Of a stretch of 64,000 nt of DNA, positions 51,022-58,721 are shown piece after piece. The translations under genes were made by a program, and so were the position numbers. Within the stretch, counting starts at the first letter, position 1; the number at the start of each line of letters is the position of its first letter. The DNA is from a virus, in the IMG/VR virus record IMGVR_UViG_3300002141_000152, positions 44,971 to 108,970 of that record; one strand, 5' to 3'. A model generated the notes under the pieces. The model did not search any database, had not been told where the DNA came from, and saw only the letters and a program-made list of their open reading frames with translations.

Positions 51022-51420
51022 TTATTCAATTAGGGTTTGTGGATTACGATTATTATATGTTGCAAATACCCATTTATCTTCCTTAGTAAGAAGATACCCA
51101 TACTCTTCAATATCTCCATGGAAGAATTCATCAACGCTTGCATGATCGGCGGCACCTGTTCCTAACTCTCCACGGTCACGATGATATGCAACAACTACAC
51201 CACCTTGTGGGTTAGAAAATGAATGCGGACCTGTCGGGGATATCTCTTCGCTAAGTGAGGATATATCACCTAACTTAATTAGGGCTCTAACCTTCTCCCG
51301 ATCAGTGTAAAAGTTATTTAGGATTCTACCATTATGGTCAAGGTAGCCATCGTTGTGGCAGTAAATAGATTTAACCTTTCCGTCTGGTAATTCGATTGCG
51401 ATTCTGCTTCTTGTTGACAT
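51022..51420 (-). CDS. Conserved phage protein of unknown function
   Basis: 132 residues. MSTRSRIAIELPDGKVKSIY, HNDGYLDHNGRIL and VAYHRDRGELG are signatures of a family common in phages of many hosts. Function unknown. Confidence 0.75.
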   Translation of the reverse strand: MSTRSRIAIELPDGKVKSIYCHNDGYLDHNGRILNNFYTDREKVRALIKLGDISSLSEEISPTGPHSFSNPQGGVVVAYHRDRGELGTGAADHASVDEFFHGDIEEYGYLLTKEDKWVFATYNNRNPQTLIE

Positions 51421-51440
51421 AACTTATAGTTTTAATGTTG

Positions 51441-51481
51441 AGTAAATATAACTAGTTAGTTTGACACTAAAAAATCGAGGC
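51441..51481 (-). promoter_or_regulatory. Early promoter module
   Basis: One base change (GCCTCGATTTTTT) in the upstream element. Confidence 0.7.
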
Positions 51482-51903
51482 TAATCTTTATTATTAAATA
51501 TTACTTCAAACAATCCTTTTGAATTAATTTGGATTGGAGTTCCAGTATATTGAAGTAATGCTTTCTTCAAGGAGGAAACAGACTCTCTACGCTCACGACT
51601 TTCCAGTGACCATTCATCATTATCACAGGCATCAATCATCTTGGTTTTAACTGTCTTAGTTAATTTAGCACCGCTGTGCAAGACAGCTACTGCCAATACT
51701 TGCCATGCAATCTCTGGCTGGTAATCGGCATGTCGCTTCACCTCAGCGATAAATGCTTTCATGTTCTTCTCTACCGCTTCCTTTGAAAGAGTGGCTATTC
51801 CGCCAGACATTGGAAATTTTTGTACTTGTGCAATTTCGAAGAATGTATCTTCTACATCGAGCGGACTATCTCCACCCATGATATCGGTTGACCACCATCC
51901 CAT
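51481..51903 (-). CDS. DUF4259-like early protein
   Basis: 140 residues. GWWSTDIMGGDSPLDVEDTF recalls the MGAWG...ND start of DUF4259. Helical remainder. Function unknown. Confidence 0.6.
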   Translation of the reverse strand: MGWWSTDIMGGDSPLDVEDTFFEIAQVQKFPMSGGIATLSKEAVEKNMKAFIAEVKRHADYQPEIAWQVLAVAVLHSGAKLTKTVKTKMIDACDNDEWSLESRERRESVSSLKKALLQYTGTPIQINSKGLFEVIFNNKD

Positions 51904-51947
51904 AGTTATTTGGTTTTAGATTTATTAGTAAGTATTTCGATTTATAG

Positions 51948-51988
51948 AGTAAATATAACTAGTTAGTTTGACACTAAAAAATCGGGGC
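51948..51988 (-). promoter_or_regulatory. Early promoter module
   Basis: Full module overlapping the end of the upstream gene. Confidence 0.75.
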
Positions 51989-52255
51989 AGACTTTCTTTT
52001 CTCTTTATAGTATTCAGCCGTAACTTCTTCCTCTACTAATTTTCCAAACATCCACTTCTTGGTCCGGGTCAGACTCTCTATTCTAGCACGTGAAGAACGA
52101 GCAGATCTGTTTTTAAGGTCTTCGATCGTTGCATCAAGAACTCGAATATGGGATTTCAAATATATTATATTGTTAATACATTGAAGTCTTAAGTCCACCC
52201 AATCAATTTGTGGTGGAGGTGCTACCGGTTTCTTCCTGAATATCCCAAATATCAT
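51974..52255 (-). CDS. Small early protein, basic coiled coil
   Basis: 93 residues; FGIFRKKPVAPPPQIDW then a Leu/Arg-rich helix. Overlaps the lipoprotein gene by one base. Confidence 0.55.
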   Translation of the reverse strand: MIFGIFRKKPVAPPPQIDWVDLRLQCINNIIYLKSHIRVLDATIEDLKNRSARSSRARIESLTRTKKWMFGKLVEEEVTAEYYKEKRKSAPIF

Positions 52256-52485
52256 TATCGTATTTTTCTAATTACCGCAATTACACATCCTGTACTGTCC
52301 TTTGCAAGGAATAACATTCCTTTATTATAGGAACGCTGGTTTTCCCAATTCCATTCAATCGGAGTTCCATCACACGTTGTGGCTGGAATATCCGCAGGTC
52401 GAGTTGGGTGATACGGGTCAATTTCTGGTCGGCCATCATTGCATGAGGCAATAATTAATCCAACAAATAATAATATCTTTTTCAT
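52255..52485 (-). CDS. Small lipoprotein
   Basis: 76 residues. MKKILLFVGLIIASC is a signal peptide with lipobox IASC, followed by a Pro-rich, possibly disulfide-stabilised domain. Surface lipoproteins made early could block superinfection; that is inference. Confidence 0.65.
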   Translation of the reverse strand: MKKILLFVGLIIASCNDGRPEIDPYHPTRPADIPATTCDGTPIEWNWENQRSYNKGMLFLAKDSTGCVIAVIRKIR

Positions 52486-52487
52486 AT

Positions 52488-52528
52488 AGTAAATATAACT
52501 AAATTTGGTGAAACAAAAAAATCGGGAC
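52488..52528 (-). promoter_or_regulatory. Diverged early promoter module
   Basis: TATATTTACT kept; the upstream element reads GTCCCGATTTTTTTG. Confidence 0.6.
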
Positions 52529-52794
52529 TAATAAATTTTTACTGTAATAATTGTGGCTGAGTGTCCAATACCACTACTCTGCTTCACAGTCACTGCACCA
52601 TTCTTTTTAATTAGGTCAAGCACCTTACGATATTTCAAATCAGGCTTGGTGATTCCGCCTAGGAACTTTGCTATCTCATAGGCTTTAGCTATCGTGTGAC
52701 AGATTCCCATAGACTCTTGCAAAGAGTTTTCCCAAGCGAGACCCACTCGCGGCGGAGCATCAGATATAATTACGTATTTTGTATTTTTTGGCAT
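52528..52794 (-). CDS. Small early protein
   Basis: 88 residues; no family recognised. The codons for APPRVGLAW carry 17 bp (52738-52754) identical to the non-coding spacer at 50884. Overlaps the upstream gene by 25 bp. Confidence 0.55.
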   Translation of the reverse strand: MPKNTKYVIISDAPPRVGLAWENSLQESMGICHTIAKAYEIAKFLGGITKPDLKYRKVLDLIKKNGAVTVKQSSGIGHSATIITVKIY

Positions 52795-53036
52795 TCAATA
52801 ATTTTCTGTTTTAAATTAAGTATAAAAGCACAATCTTCATACTCTTCCACACCTTCAAAATATTTCAGCAGTGACTCTAACGCTTTTATCTTCTCAGCAG
52901 TTGGCGCATCATCGTCAACCGCAAGTTCAGGATATTTCTTTAGTGCAGCTAATATCATCTTCATAAAAGCCGCTGGGTCCTTCTTCTTAATATCGTTTAA
53001 GGCTCGGATCAGTTCTTCATCTCTTAATGGGTTCAT
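52770..53036 (-). CDS. Small helical early protein
   Basis: 88 residues from ATG 53036, placed immediately behind a TTACTCCGTAGTAA hairpin. Helical and acidic. Confidence 0.55.
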   Translation of the reverse strand: MNPLRDEELIRALNDIKKKDPAAFMKMILAALKKYPELAVDDDAPTAEKIKALESLLKYFEGVEEYEDCAFILNLKQKIIECQKIQNT

Positions 53037-53037
53037 C

Positions 53038-53051
53038 TTACTACGGAGTAA
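53038..53051. repeat. CTACGGAGT hairpin repeat before a start codon
   Basis: TTACT-ACGG-AGTAA; on the minus strand it ends 2 bp before the ATG at 53036. Confidence 0.75.
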
Positions 53052-53055
53052 AGGG

Positions 53056-53505
53056 TTAATACTTAGCTTCAAACTCATTTGCTTGACAGACGGCCAGATA
53101 TTCAGCCACTAACTTCGGCCACTGTTCTCGATAAAAATCTTCTGACTCTGTCCTCTTATTCATTATAATACATGATTCATGCGATAAGTGAAAGACTGCG
53201 TGTCCTAGTTCATGATACACGGTACACATAGTCGAGTATGGTCCGGTTGCAAACTGTCTCCTATCTACGATAACCGTCTTTGTAGTAGAGAATCCAACAC
53301 GGTCTCCGTTGAGGTTACCTACCTTCACCTCATCGACTCTATTAAAACCATTAGTATAGTCTATACCCACTCCAACCATTTCATCTTGCCACTTTTTCAC
53401 GATTGGTTTAAGGGTTACGTTTACTTGCGGTGGTGCTGTGTCTCTATCTATGGTGAACGAAATACCGACGGTCACTAGTAGAAGTAGGATTACGATTAGT
53501 TTCAT
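53056..53505 (-). CDS. Secreted metallopeptidase-like protein
   Basis: 149 residues. Signal peptide KLIVILLLLVTVGIS, then a zincin motif YHELGHAVFHLSH (HExxH with a downstream His). One Cys pair. Similar small M-type peptidase-like proteins occur in phages; the substrate may be an envelope protein. Coupled to 53502 by an ATGA overlap. Confidence 0.7.
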   Translation of the reverse strand: MKLIVILLLLVTVGISFTIDRDTAPPQVNVTLKPIVKKWQDEMVGVGIDYTNGFNRVDEVKVGNLNGDRVGFSTTKTVIVDRRQFATGPYSTMCTVYHELGHAVFHLSHESCIIMNKRTESEDFYREQWPKLVAEYLAVCQANEFEAKY

Positions 53506-53780
53506 ATTATTTTATCTAAGAGTAATGCTGCACTTATCTCTGCGGCACGCATCGCAGCTGAGTCTAATCCGTGTTCTAATTTAATTCTTTGGAATAGGGC
53601 TTCATATCCATCTGTGATATTGACATACTTCTTCATCAGTCGAATATCTTTGGCTAGATACTCTTTACATACATCTCGATAGACTGCAGTTGCTTCAAAC
53701 AAGCGAAGTACAGCTTCGTTATCTAGTTGGGTTGGGTCAACAAGTATCTCGTCTTCCCCATCAAATATTAATACCTTCAC
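53502..53780 (-). CDS. Small early protein
   Basis: 92 residues from a GTG start directly behind a CTACGGAGT hairpin. Helical, no family recognised. Confidence 0.55.
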   Translation of the reverse strand: MKVLIFDGEDEILVDPTQLDNEAVLRLFEATAVYRDVCKEYLAKDIRLMKKYVNITDGYEALFQRIKLEHGLDSAAMRAAEISAALLLDKII

Positions 53781-53781
53781 C

Positions 53782-53795
53782 TTACTACGGAGTTA
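53782..53795. repeat. CTACGGAGT hairpin repeat between sigma gene stop and next start
   Basis: TTACT-ACGG-AGTTA fills the gap between the sigma-factor stop codon and the next GTG. Confidence 0.75.
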
Positions 53796-54509
53796 AATAA
53801 CTTCTTTCATTTTTTGTATAGCACTCTTCACGATTTGTGATACTCTAACATTCGTTATATCGAAACGCTCAGCGATAACATCAGTCGGTAGTTCACAGTC
53901 TCGACCAATACCGAAATAGGCAGATACGATATTACGATCGCGTTCTTTAAGTACGCCCAACACTCTGCGAATCGTGTATTGCACCTGGTCTACTTCCATT
54001 TGAAACTCGGATTCATGTGGAGTATTAAGTAGAATATCTCCAATTGTGGTGTCGCTGTCGACTGAAATAGGTGCATCAATTTCAACAGTCGACAAGTTTG
54101 GTGTTTCTATTCCAGCCATCTTAGCTTTATAGATATCGTACTCCTGATTATGCGGTAGTCGAACAATACGACCGTGTGCAACGACTGCTTCATTAATACG
54201 CTTGCGTACCCATAATCCAGCGTAGGCTACAAATCGCGTATTGGATTTAGGTTCGAACCGTTGTGCAGCTTCGTATAATCCAATATTACCTTCTTGTATG
54301 AGGTCATCGATTGGAACTCCTTGGCCAACGTGCCGATTTGCAATAGTCACAACTATTTTTAAGTTGTGCTGCACCAATTTATGGATGGCAGCCTGGTCTC
54401 CGGCTTTAATACTGAGTGCCAACCCTTTTTCTTCTTCGATTGTAAGTGGATTCATTTTAGAAATCGACTTAAAATACTTTGGTAAATTGTCTGATGTTTC
54501 GAATGACAT
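53793..54509 (-). CDS. RNA polymerase sigma factor, sigma-70 type
   Basis: 238 residues. DNLPKYFKSISKMNPLTIEE is region 1.2; DDLIQEGNIGLYEAAQRFEP and FVAYAGLWVRKRINEAV are regions 2.1-2.4; GRIVRLPHNQEY begins region 3; and VLKERDRNIVSAYFGIG through VRVSQIVKSAIQKM is region 4. It resembles primary sigma factors of Bacteroidetes rather than T4 gp55. Early-promoted, so it may reprogram transcription to later phage promoters. Confidence 0.9.
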   Translation of the reverse strand: MSFETSDNLPKYFKSISKMNPLTIEEEKGLALSIKAGDQAAIHKLVQHNLKIVVTIANRHVGQGVPIDDLIQEGNIGLYEAAQRFEPKSNTRFVAYAGLWVRKRINEAVVAHGRIVRLPHNQEYDIYKAKMAGIETPNLSTVEIDAPISVDSDTTIGDILLNTPHESEFQMEVDQVQYTIRRVLGVLKERDRNIVSAYFGIGRDCELPTDVIAERFDITNVRVSQIVKSAIQKMKEVI

Positions 54510-54530
54510 AGTATATAGTTTTTAATGTTA

Positions 54531-54571
54531 AGTAAATGTAACAAATTAGTTTGACACGAGAAAATCGGGGC
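54531..54571 (-). promoter_or_regulatory. Early promoter module (sigma gene)
   Basis: GCCCCGATTTTCTCGTGTC then ACTAATTTGTTACATTTACT. Confidence 0.75.
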
Positions 54572-54575
54572 TCAC

Positions 54576-54755
54576 TTATTTTTTGCAAGTCTCTGGCGGT
54601 ATTTCAGTGTCGATACTCTCCATTGGCTTGCCAGTCATAAGTACGTTCACGCATTTCCAGCAAACCACTGCAGTTACATCACTGTTTACGTTCTTAACTA
54701 TCTCGCCGCATTCTTTACAAGCAAGATCCTGTGGTACTCTTTGTTCAAATGACAT
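54576..54755 (-). CDS. 59-residue zinc-ribbon protein
   Basis: ATG at 54755. CKECGEIVKN and CWKCVNVL give a four-Cys zinc site. Another small early zinc protein like 50585. Confidence 0.6.
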   Translation of the reverse strand: MSFEQRVPQDLACKECGEIVKNVNSDVTAVVCWKCVNVLMTGKPMESIDTEIPPETCKK

Positions 54756-54796
54756 ATCCTTTAGATTTTAAATGATTCATAATTTATCTTTAATAT

Positions 54797-54842
54797 TATA
54801 TCATAAAAGTAACCAAAAGTTCTGACCTGATAAAATCGGGGC
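54797..54842 (-). promoter_or_regulatory. Degenerate early promoter module
   Basis: AGCCCCGATTTTATCAGGTC kept, but the downstream part reads TATGATATAATA, closer to TATAAT. Confidence 0.5.
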
Positions 54843-54844
54843 TC

Positions 54845-54948
54845 ACTTATTTTGAGGATGAAAAACCAGAGACACAGTAGGAGTCTGCTAAGCAGACGTC
54901 TGGCCACCAGAGACCCCGTTAATCCCCTCCTTTTCCAGTGGGTTAAAC
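54845..54948 (-). other. GC-rich non-coding module
   Basis: Two CAGAGAC words (54867, 54908) flank a palindrome GTCTGCT-A-AGCAGAC (54883-54897). Confidence 0.5.
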
Positions 54949-54980
54949 AAAAAAAAGACCCCAATTTCTTGGAGTCTTTT
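54949..54980 (-). terminator. Terminator of the 55003 gene
   Basis: GACTCCAA-GAAA-TTGGGGTC stem with GNRA loop and T8. Confidence 0.9.
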
Positions 54981-55002
54981 CAATAAGCTAAGCAATTATT
55001 AA

Positions 55003-55275
55003 TTACTTGCGTTTTCCTACTAACTCATAAGCAACATTTGCAATTCTTCCACATGGATTTTTACGTTCTCCACGGATTACTCGAGCAACGTGTGATGCGT
55101 CATATCCAGTAATTAAGGAGATTGTCGTTAAGTCACCATGACGTAATTTTTTTTTCGCGATTGATAATTTCTCACCTGCGGATTTTCGTCCAGACTTTGA
55201 AGTAGTTGATTTAGTCGCGGTCTTCGACTTAGCTTTCGCAGAAATCGGTGTTACTCTAATAGATGTTTTTCTCAT
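55003..55275 (-). CDS. Small basic DNA-binding-like protein
   Basis: 90 residues. The N-terminal half is Lys/Ser-rich; the C-terminal LTTISLITGYDASHVARVIR with GERKNP looks like a helix-turn-helix. Class-2 promoter upstream. A regulator is likely. Confidence 0.6.
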   Translation of the reverse strand: MRKTSIRVTPISAKAKSKTATKSTTSKSGRKSAGEKLSIAKKKLRHGDLTTISLITGYDASHVARVIRGERKNPCGRIANVAYELVGKRK

Positions 55276-55292
55276 AATAAAAAGATTATTTT

Positions 55293-55319
55293 TTTGTTTA
55301 ACTTAATTATAATACTAAG
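55293..55319 (-). promoter_or_regulatory. Class-2 (TATAAT-type) promoter
   Basis: CTTAGTATTATAATTAAGTT; third copy of the 48434/49627 class. Confidence 0.65.
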
Positions 55320-55349
55320 TATTTAGGTAAACATAAAATATTCCGATAA

Positions 55350-55523
55350 TTATTTCTTGGCGGTGCCATCAACAACCGCTCCAATAAACTTAATTACCTG
55401 GCCGGCTGCAAGTCTGGTCTCTGAAAACCAGTGAACATCTTTCTTCTTGTGTGTGTTATCCCAAAGGACACATGCAGTAAGAGCAAAGAATATAAATGTA
55501 ATACCTAGGAATATCGTTTTCAT
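55350..55523 (-). CDS. 57-residue putative lipoprotein
   Basis: ATG at 55523. KTIFLGITFIFFALTAC resembles a lipoprotein signal ending in Cys; the mature part is short and basic (HKKKDVHWFSETRLAAG). Confidence 0.5.
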   Translation of the reverse strand: MKTIFLGITFIFFALTACVLWDNTHKKKDVHWFSETRLAAGQVIKFIGAVVDGTAKK

Positions 55524-55544
55524 ATTATAATAATACTAATAGGT

Positions 55545-55868
55545 TTATAATTGTTTCTCTAAATCGATTAGAACACTACATAACTCGTATTGTTCGCTGT
55601 CTGTAAAATACGTTAAACAATCCTGCAACCAGCGTGGGTACTCGTCTCTAGCAATGTTCACTACGGAGTCCGAGTCTTTTACTGCAAATGCAGGTACTAT
55701 CGATAGATTCCCTGTGATACCATTATATAGGGCTGAAAGAAATGCAGCGTGTACTGCAGCATGCTCTCCTTCCATGAATTCTTTAATATCTCGGTATGGA
55801 GAAGCATCTAACTCTGGAATTTCAAAGTCAGTATCTAATTCTTCGACATACTGAATAATATAATTCAT
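55545..55868 (-). CDS. Unknown early protein
   Basis: 107 residues, acidic and helical. A CTACGGAGT repeat (55660) encodes DSVV inside it. Overlaps its upstream neighbour by 4 bp. Confidence 0.55.
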   Translation of the reverse strand: MNYIIQYVEELDTDFEIPELDASPYRDIKEFMEGEHAAVHAAFLSALYNGITGNLSIVPAFAVKDSDSVVNIARDEYPRWLQDCLTYFTDSEQYELCSVLIDLEKQL

Positions 55869-56119
55869 CGCTTCTTCTTTTTATTATTTATAAGCTCAAG
55901 CTCTTCTGCCCAGTCCATTAACTGTACGTTATCTTCAGCCCACTCCTTTGCACCAGCCAGGGTCTCATCGCGTTCTGTCCTAGGCACGAGCTTGTCAGTA
56001 ACAGCAAATAGGGTATAGATACCGGTTACTTTATCTTCACGATTAAGCCGTATCCATACCACTCCGCGGTTGCATGTGCCGCGTACATGTCTCTCTAATA
56101 GGGGTTCCCAACGAATCAT
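55865..56119 (-). CDS. Unknown early protein
   Basis: 84 residues; RWEPLLERHVRGTCNRGVVW suggests a small beta domain, with a Lys-rich C-terminus. Overlaps both neighbours by 4 bp, so it belongs to one translation-coupled unit. Confidence 0.55.
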   Translation of the reverse strand: MIRWEPLLERHVRGTCNRGVVWIRLNREDKVTGIYTLFAVTDKLVPRTERDETLAGAKEWAEDNVQLMDWAEELELINNKKKKR

Positions 56120-56454
56120 TTTCTATTTGGATTTAATTCGTATATATGTACTTCTTTTATTGCGGCCGGTGGGATTCTCTTAGGACTTACCAGCGACTTT
56201 CCCACACCAAATATTGTAACCATTATCGGGCTGTGATCTGTGCCCTCAATTAATCTGGAGGGATCGACTTCCACTTCAATAATCGCCATATACTTTTCTC
56301 CCATCGCTGCAAATCTAAATCCCATCCAGCGCATTGCACTCTCTGCAGAATCAGTTAGGTATACTCCTTCCCACTTAGATATTAATCCTTCCATTTTAAT
56401 GCGATCAACATTATCTACGTGAGTTGCGTGGAATAGTCTTACTTTCTTGGCCAT
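56116..56454 (-). CDS. Possible ADP-ribosyltransferase-fold protein
   Basis: 112 residues. RLFHATHVDNVDRIKMEGL followed by WEGVYLTDSAESAMRW has the H...GL...VYLT...A pattern of the ART/KptA fold; the C-terminal Glu region (IKEVHIYEL) fits too. Catalytic competence is unclear. Neighbouring genes give no clue. Confidence 0.5.
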   Translation of the reverse strand: MAKKVRLFHATHVDNVDRIKMEGLISKWEGVYLTDSAESAMRWMGFRFAAMGEKYMAIIEVEVDPSRLIEGTDHSPIMVTIFGVGKSLVSPKRIPPAAIKEVHIYELNPNRK

Positions 56455-56457
56455 GGC

Positions 56458-56640
56458 TTAGTAATTTAAAGGTTCAATCGTTGGCACGTCTCTTACAATC
56501 ATCCACTGGCAGTTAGATAAGCTATACTCTAATACACCTTCGATAAACTCCTCAGCGTCCATCGTGTTGGAATCATTTATACCTAGTAGATATAAGCATT
56601 CTACTTTACCTGTTTCAAAATTTAGGATAACTGCATACAT
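56458..56640 (-). CDS. 60-residue early protein
   Basis: Beta-alpha small protein, no family recognised; start supported by the promoter at 56662-56702. Confidence 0.5.
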   Translation of the reverse strand: MYAVILNFETGKVECLYLLGINDSNTMDAEEFIEGVLEYSLSNCQWMIVRDVPTIEPLNY

Positions 56641-56661
56641 AATATATAAGTTTTAATGTTG

Positions 56662-56702
56662 AGTAAATATAACTAACTAGTTTGACGCGAGAAAATAGGG
56701 GC
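56662..56702 (-). promoter_or_regulatory. Early promoter module
   Basis: GCCCCTATTTTCTCGCGTC variant; overlaps the end of the upstream gene. Confidence 0.7.
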
Positions 56703-56933
56703 AATAATTTGTTCCACCTTTTCTGGATTCTGGTCAAACCACTCAATGAGTCTCCCAAACTCGGATAAACCCAGGTTCGACCGCATAAAGTCAAACACTC
56801 CATCGTAGTCTTCCATACTATAGAAACCAGGAGTATCGATATACTCGTCTCCCATTATTTCGCGAAGCTGACCTTCACCAGTGGCATCGATTGCAATTAA
56901 AAATTGCTCTAATCTATCTTTTACTTTTCCCAT
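56673..56933 (-). CDS. Unknown early protein
   Basis: 86 residues, helical and acidic; its last codons lie inside the next promoter module, hinting that the module arrived there. Confidence 0.5.
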   Translation of the reverse strand: MGKVKDRLEQFLIAIDATGEGQLREIMGDEYIDTPGFYSMEDYDGVFDFMRSNLGLSEFGRLIEWFDQNPEKVEQIIAPIFSRQTS

Positions 56934-56938
56934 TCTAT

Positions 56939-57226
56939 TTAAGTTTTAATGTTTGCTGTGAACTGTTTAATTATTTCTTCTAAATCTTCAATTACGGCAC
57001 CTGCCTTACTGCATCTCAATAGTGCAATATCAAATACAATATCATTATCTGCAGTTTGCTGTATTGCCCAAAGATATGTTCTCACAAACTCTGAACCTTT
57101 TTTGCTCTCCGGTTTTAAGTCAAGCATTGCTAAACCTCCTTGAATACGAGTAAGATGTTTTTGTAGATTCGGTGCTCTAACTGTTTGGTTGTGCACCTCT
57201 TGTTCTGTTGGAATTTTTGTCATCAC
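56939..57226 (-). CDS. Unknown early protein
   Basis: 95 residues, helical (LQKHLTRIQGGLAMLDL). No family recognised; 5 bp before 56673. Confidence 0.5.
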   Translation of the reverse strand: MMTKIPTEQEVHNQTVRAPNLQKHLTRIQGGLAMLDLKPESKKGSEFVRTYLWAIQQTADNDIVFDIALLRCSKAGAVIEDLEEIIKQFTANIKT

Positions 57227-57251
57227 TTTAGTTTTTAAGTTTTAATTATAG

Positions 57252-57292
57252 AGTAAATATAACTAATAGCCCCGACCTGTAACAATCGGGGC
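57252..57292 (-). promoter_or_regulatory. Early promoter module with full stem-loop
   Basis: AGCCCCGA/TCGGGGCT forms an 8-bp stem just before TATATTTACT. Confidence 0.8.
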
Positions 57293-57302
57293 TAGAATAT
57301 TT

Positions 57303-57312
57303 ACTACGGAGT
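57303..57312. repeat. CTACGGAGT repeat after a stop codon
   Basis: ACTACGGAGT overlaps the last base of the 57312 gene's stop. Confidence 0.7.
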
Positions 57313-57947
57313 TAAGCTGCTAATTGCTTAGGGTCAACTGGGCCAGACATCCATGCTCCACGGCGACCGCTCATCTTCGTCGGGTACCAACTGTATAACT
57401 TCTTTAAGATTAGTGTTGCTTCTTTCTGGAATTCGCGCAACTCCCGGTTCCATCGCTTCTCTGCAAGTTTGTCAATTGCTGCCGCAACACTCTTGCCTCT
57501 AGCATCATACCATGCTCGACGGTCTTCTAATTCAAACTCGGCATCCTCTAAAAACGTTTCGAATTTAAAAGTCGGAATTACCGCAATTGGAAGGTGCGAG
57601 TATTCTGCACTCGTCTCAGTAATAACGTATACTCGTTGACCTTCTGCTAGGATAAGACCCTCATTTCGAAAGGCACTGGATAATTCTTCATATCCATTGG
57701 CTCGAGATTGCAAGTCCCATGGGGTCAATCTTAGTTCTGATGCTAGACACTCTGCCAGGTCTTCGAAACCAAACTCAGACTGTTGGTCAACCTCCGCATA
57801 AACATCATCATCATCTGGTTCTTTACCAAACTCTTCTGCAAGTCTTTCTTTCACCGAGTCAAAGTCCTCGCTGAGGTCAATAAAGTAAGTGTTGGGTTCG
57901 AACTTATCATTGTCGAACGATCGTAAGTGTGGATTGCCTGCGCCCAT
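57312..57947 (-). CDS. Unknown early protein
   Basis: 211 residues, acidic in the N-terminal half (GKEPDDDDVYAEVDQ) and helical/basic in the C-terminal half. No family recognised. Confidence 0.6.
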   Translation of the reverse strand: MGAGNPHLRSFDNDKFEPNTYFIDLSEDFDSVKERLAEEFGKEPDDDDVYAEVDQQSEFGFEDLAECLASELRLTPWDLQSRANGYEELSSAFRNEGLILAEGQRVYVITETSAEYSHLPIAVIPTFKFETFLEDAEFELEDRRAWYDARGKSVAAAIDKLAEKRWNRELREFQKEATLILKKLYSWYPTKMSGRRGAWMSGPVDPKQLAA

Positions 57948-57976
57948 AGTTTTGTAGTTTTAGTTTTTAATTATAG

Positions 57977-58012
57977 AGTAAATGTAACAAATTAATTTGA
58001 CACTAAAAAATT
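57977..58012 (-). promoter_or_regulatory. Early promoter module lacking the GCCCCG element
   Basis: TTTTTTAGTGTC and TACATTTACTC kept; upstream element absent. Confidence 0.6.
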
Positions 58013-58214
58013 ACTGTAAATATATTTTTAAACATTTTTCACATCCAATGTGTTCTACGTTTTCAATTCTAGCATGGTTTGAACTTAACATTGGTGTTCC
58101 ACACAACGTTGTTCCACTAAATGTACCTGCTTGGGCAATGTGGGCTGTGTTGCTCCAAACATTTCCTTTGTTGCCGAACATGTAAAAATTTTCTTTTAAG
58201 TCTGCTGTTTTCAT
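58011..58214 (-). CDS. Small early protein with Cys pair
   Basis: 67 residues; the C-terminal IENVEHIGCEKCLKIYL has CxxC and an upstream His/Cys, a possible metal site. Confidence 0.55.
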   Translation of the reverse strand: MKTADLKENFYMFGNKGNVWSNTAHIAQAGTFSGTTLCGTPMLSSNHARIENVEHIGCEKCLKIYLQ

Positions 58215-58236
58215 CTTTTATAGTTTTTAATTATAG

Positions 58237-58277
58237 AGTAAATATAACTAATTAGTTTGACACGAGAAAATCGGGGC
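58237..58277 (-). promoter_or_regulatory. Early promoter module
   Basis: Full module for 58011. Confidence 0.75.
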
Positions 58278-58352
58278 ACAAAAATTATCTTGTCCCTGGC
58301 CAGATCGAACATCTCTGTCAGAGACTCTTCCCAGCCATCCGTGGATTTGGTC
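58278..58352 (-). other. GC-rich non-coding module
   Basis: CAGAGAC at 58319 within TCTCT-GTC-AGAGA hairpin. Confidence 0.5.
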
Positions 58353-58379
58353 AAAAAAAAGACCAGCAATCGCTGGTCT
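58353..58379 (-). terminator. Terminator of the 58443 gene
   Basis: AGACCAGC/GCTGGTCT stem, 4-nt loop, T8. Confidence 0.9.
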
Positions 58380-58442
58380 CCTTAGGTCAATTTCTTGGTG
58401 GCGGCACCTTTACCCGGCCGTGACCCGCACTTAGGAAGCTCT

Positions 58443-58652
58443 TTATGCTTCGATAATGTCCGCTTCGCTAACTTCGAATGTAAAAATCTCAAAGTCTTCA
58501 TCAATCGTTTCTTCGCTATACTCATACTCCAGTAACAGTTCGCGTGTACACTTCTCAGCATGGTCCATTGTTTCGGCCTTGATGTGGAAGATAATTGGAC
58601 TGCGGAATGTTCCTTGGAAATCTGTAACTACTGTGCAAAATAATCTTTTCAT
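58443..58652 (-). CDS. Small early protein
   Basis: 69 residues from ATG 58652 (KRLFCTVVTDFQGTF); a longer frame would enter the promoter. Acidic C-terminus. No family recognised. Confidence 0.55.
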   Translation of the reverse strand: MKRLFCTVVTDFQGTFRSPIIFHIKAETMDHAEKCTRELLLEYEYSEETIDEDFEIFTFEVSEADIIEA

Positions 58653-58677
58653 AATTTCTAGTTTTAATTGGTTATGA

Positions 58678-58718
58678 AGTAAATATAACAAATTAGATTG
58701 AACTCTTAAAATCGGGGC
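58678..58718 (-). promoter_or_regulatory. Early promoter module
   Basis: GCCCCGATTTTAAGAGTTC variant. Confidence 0.7.
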
Positions 58719-58721
58719 AAA

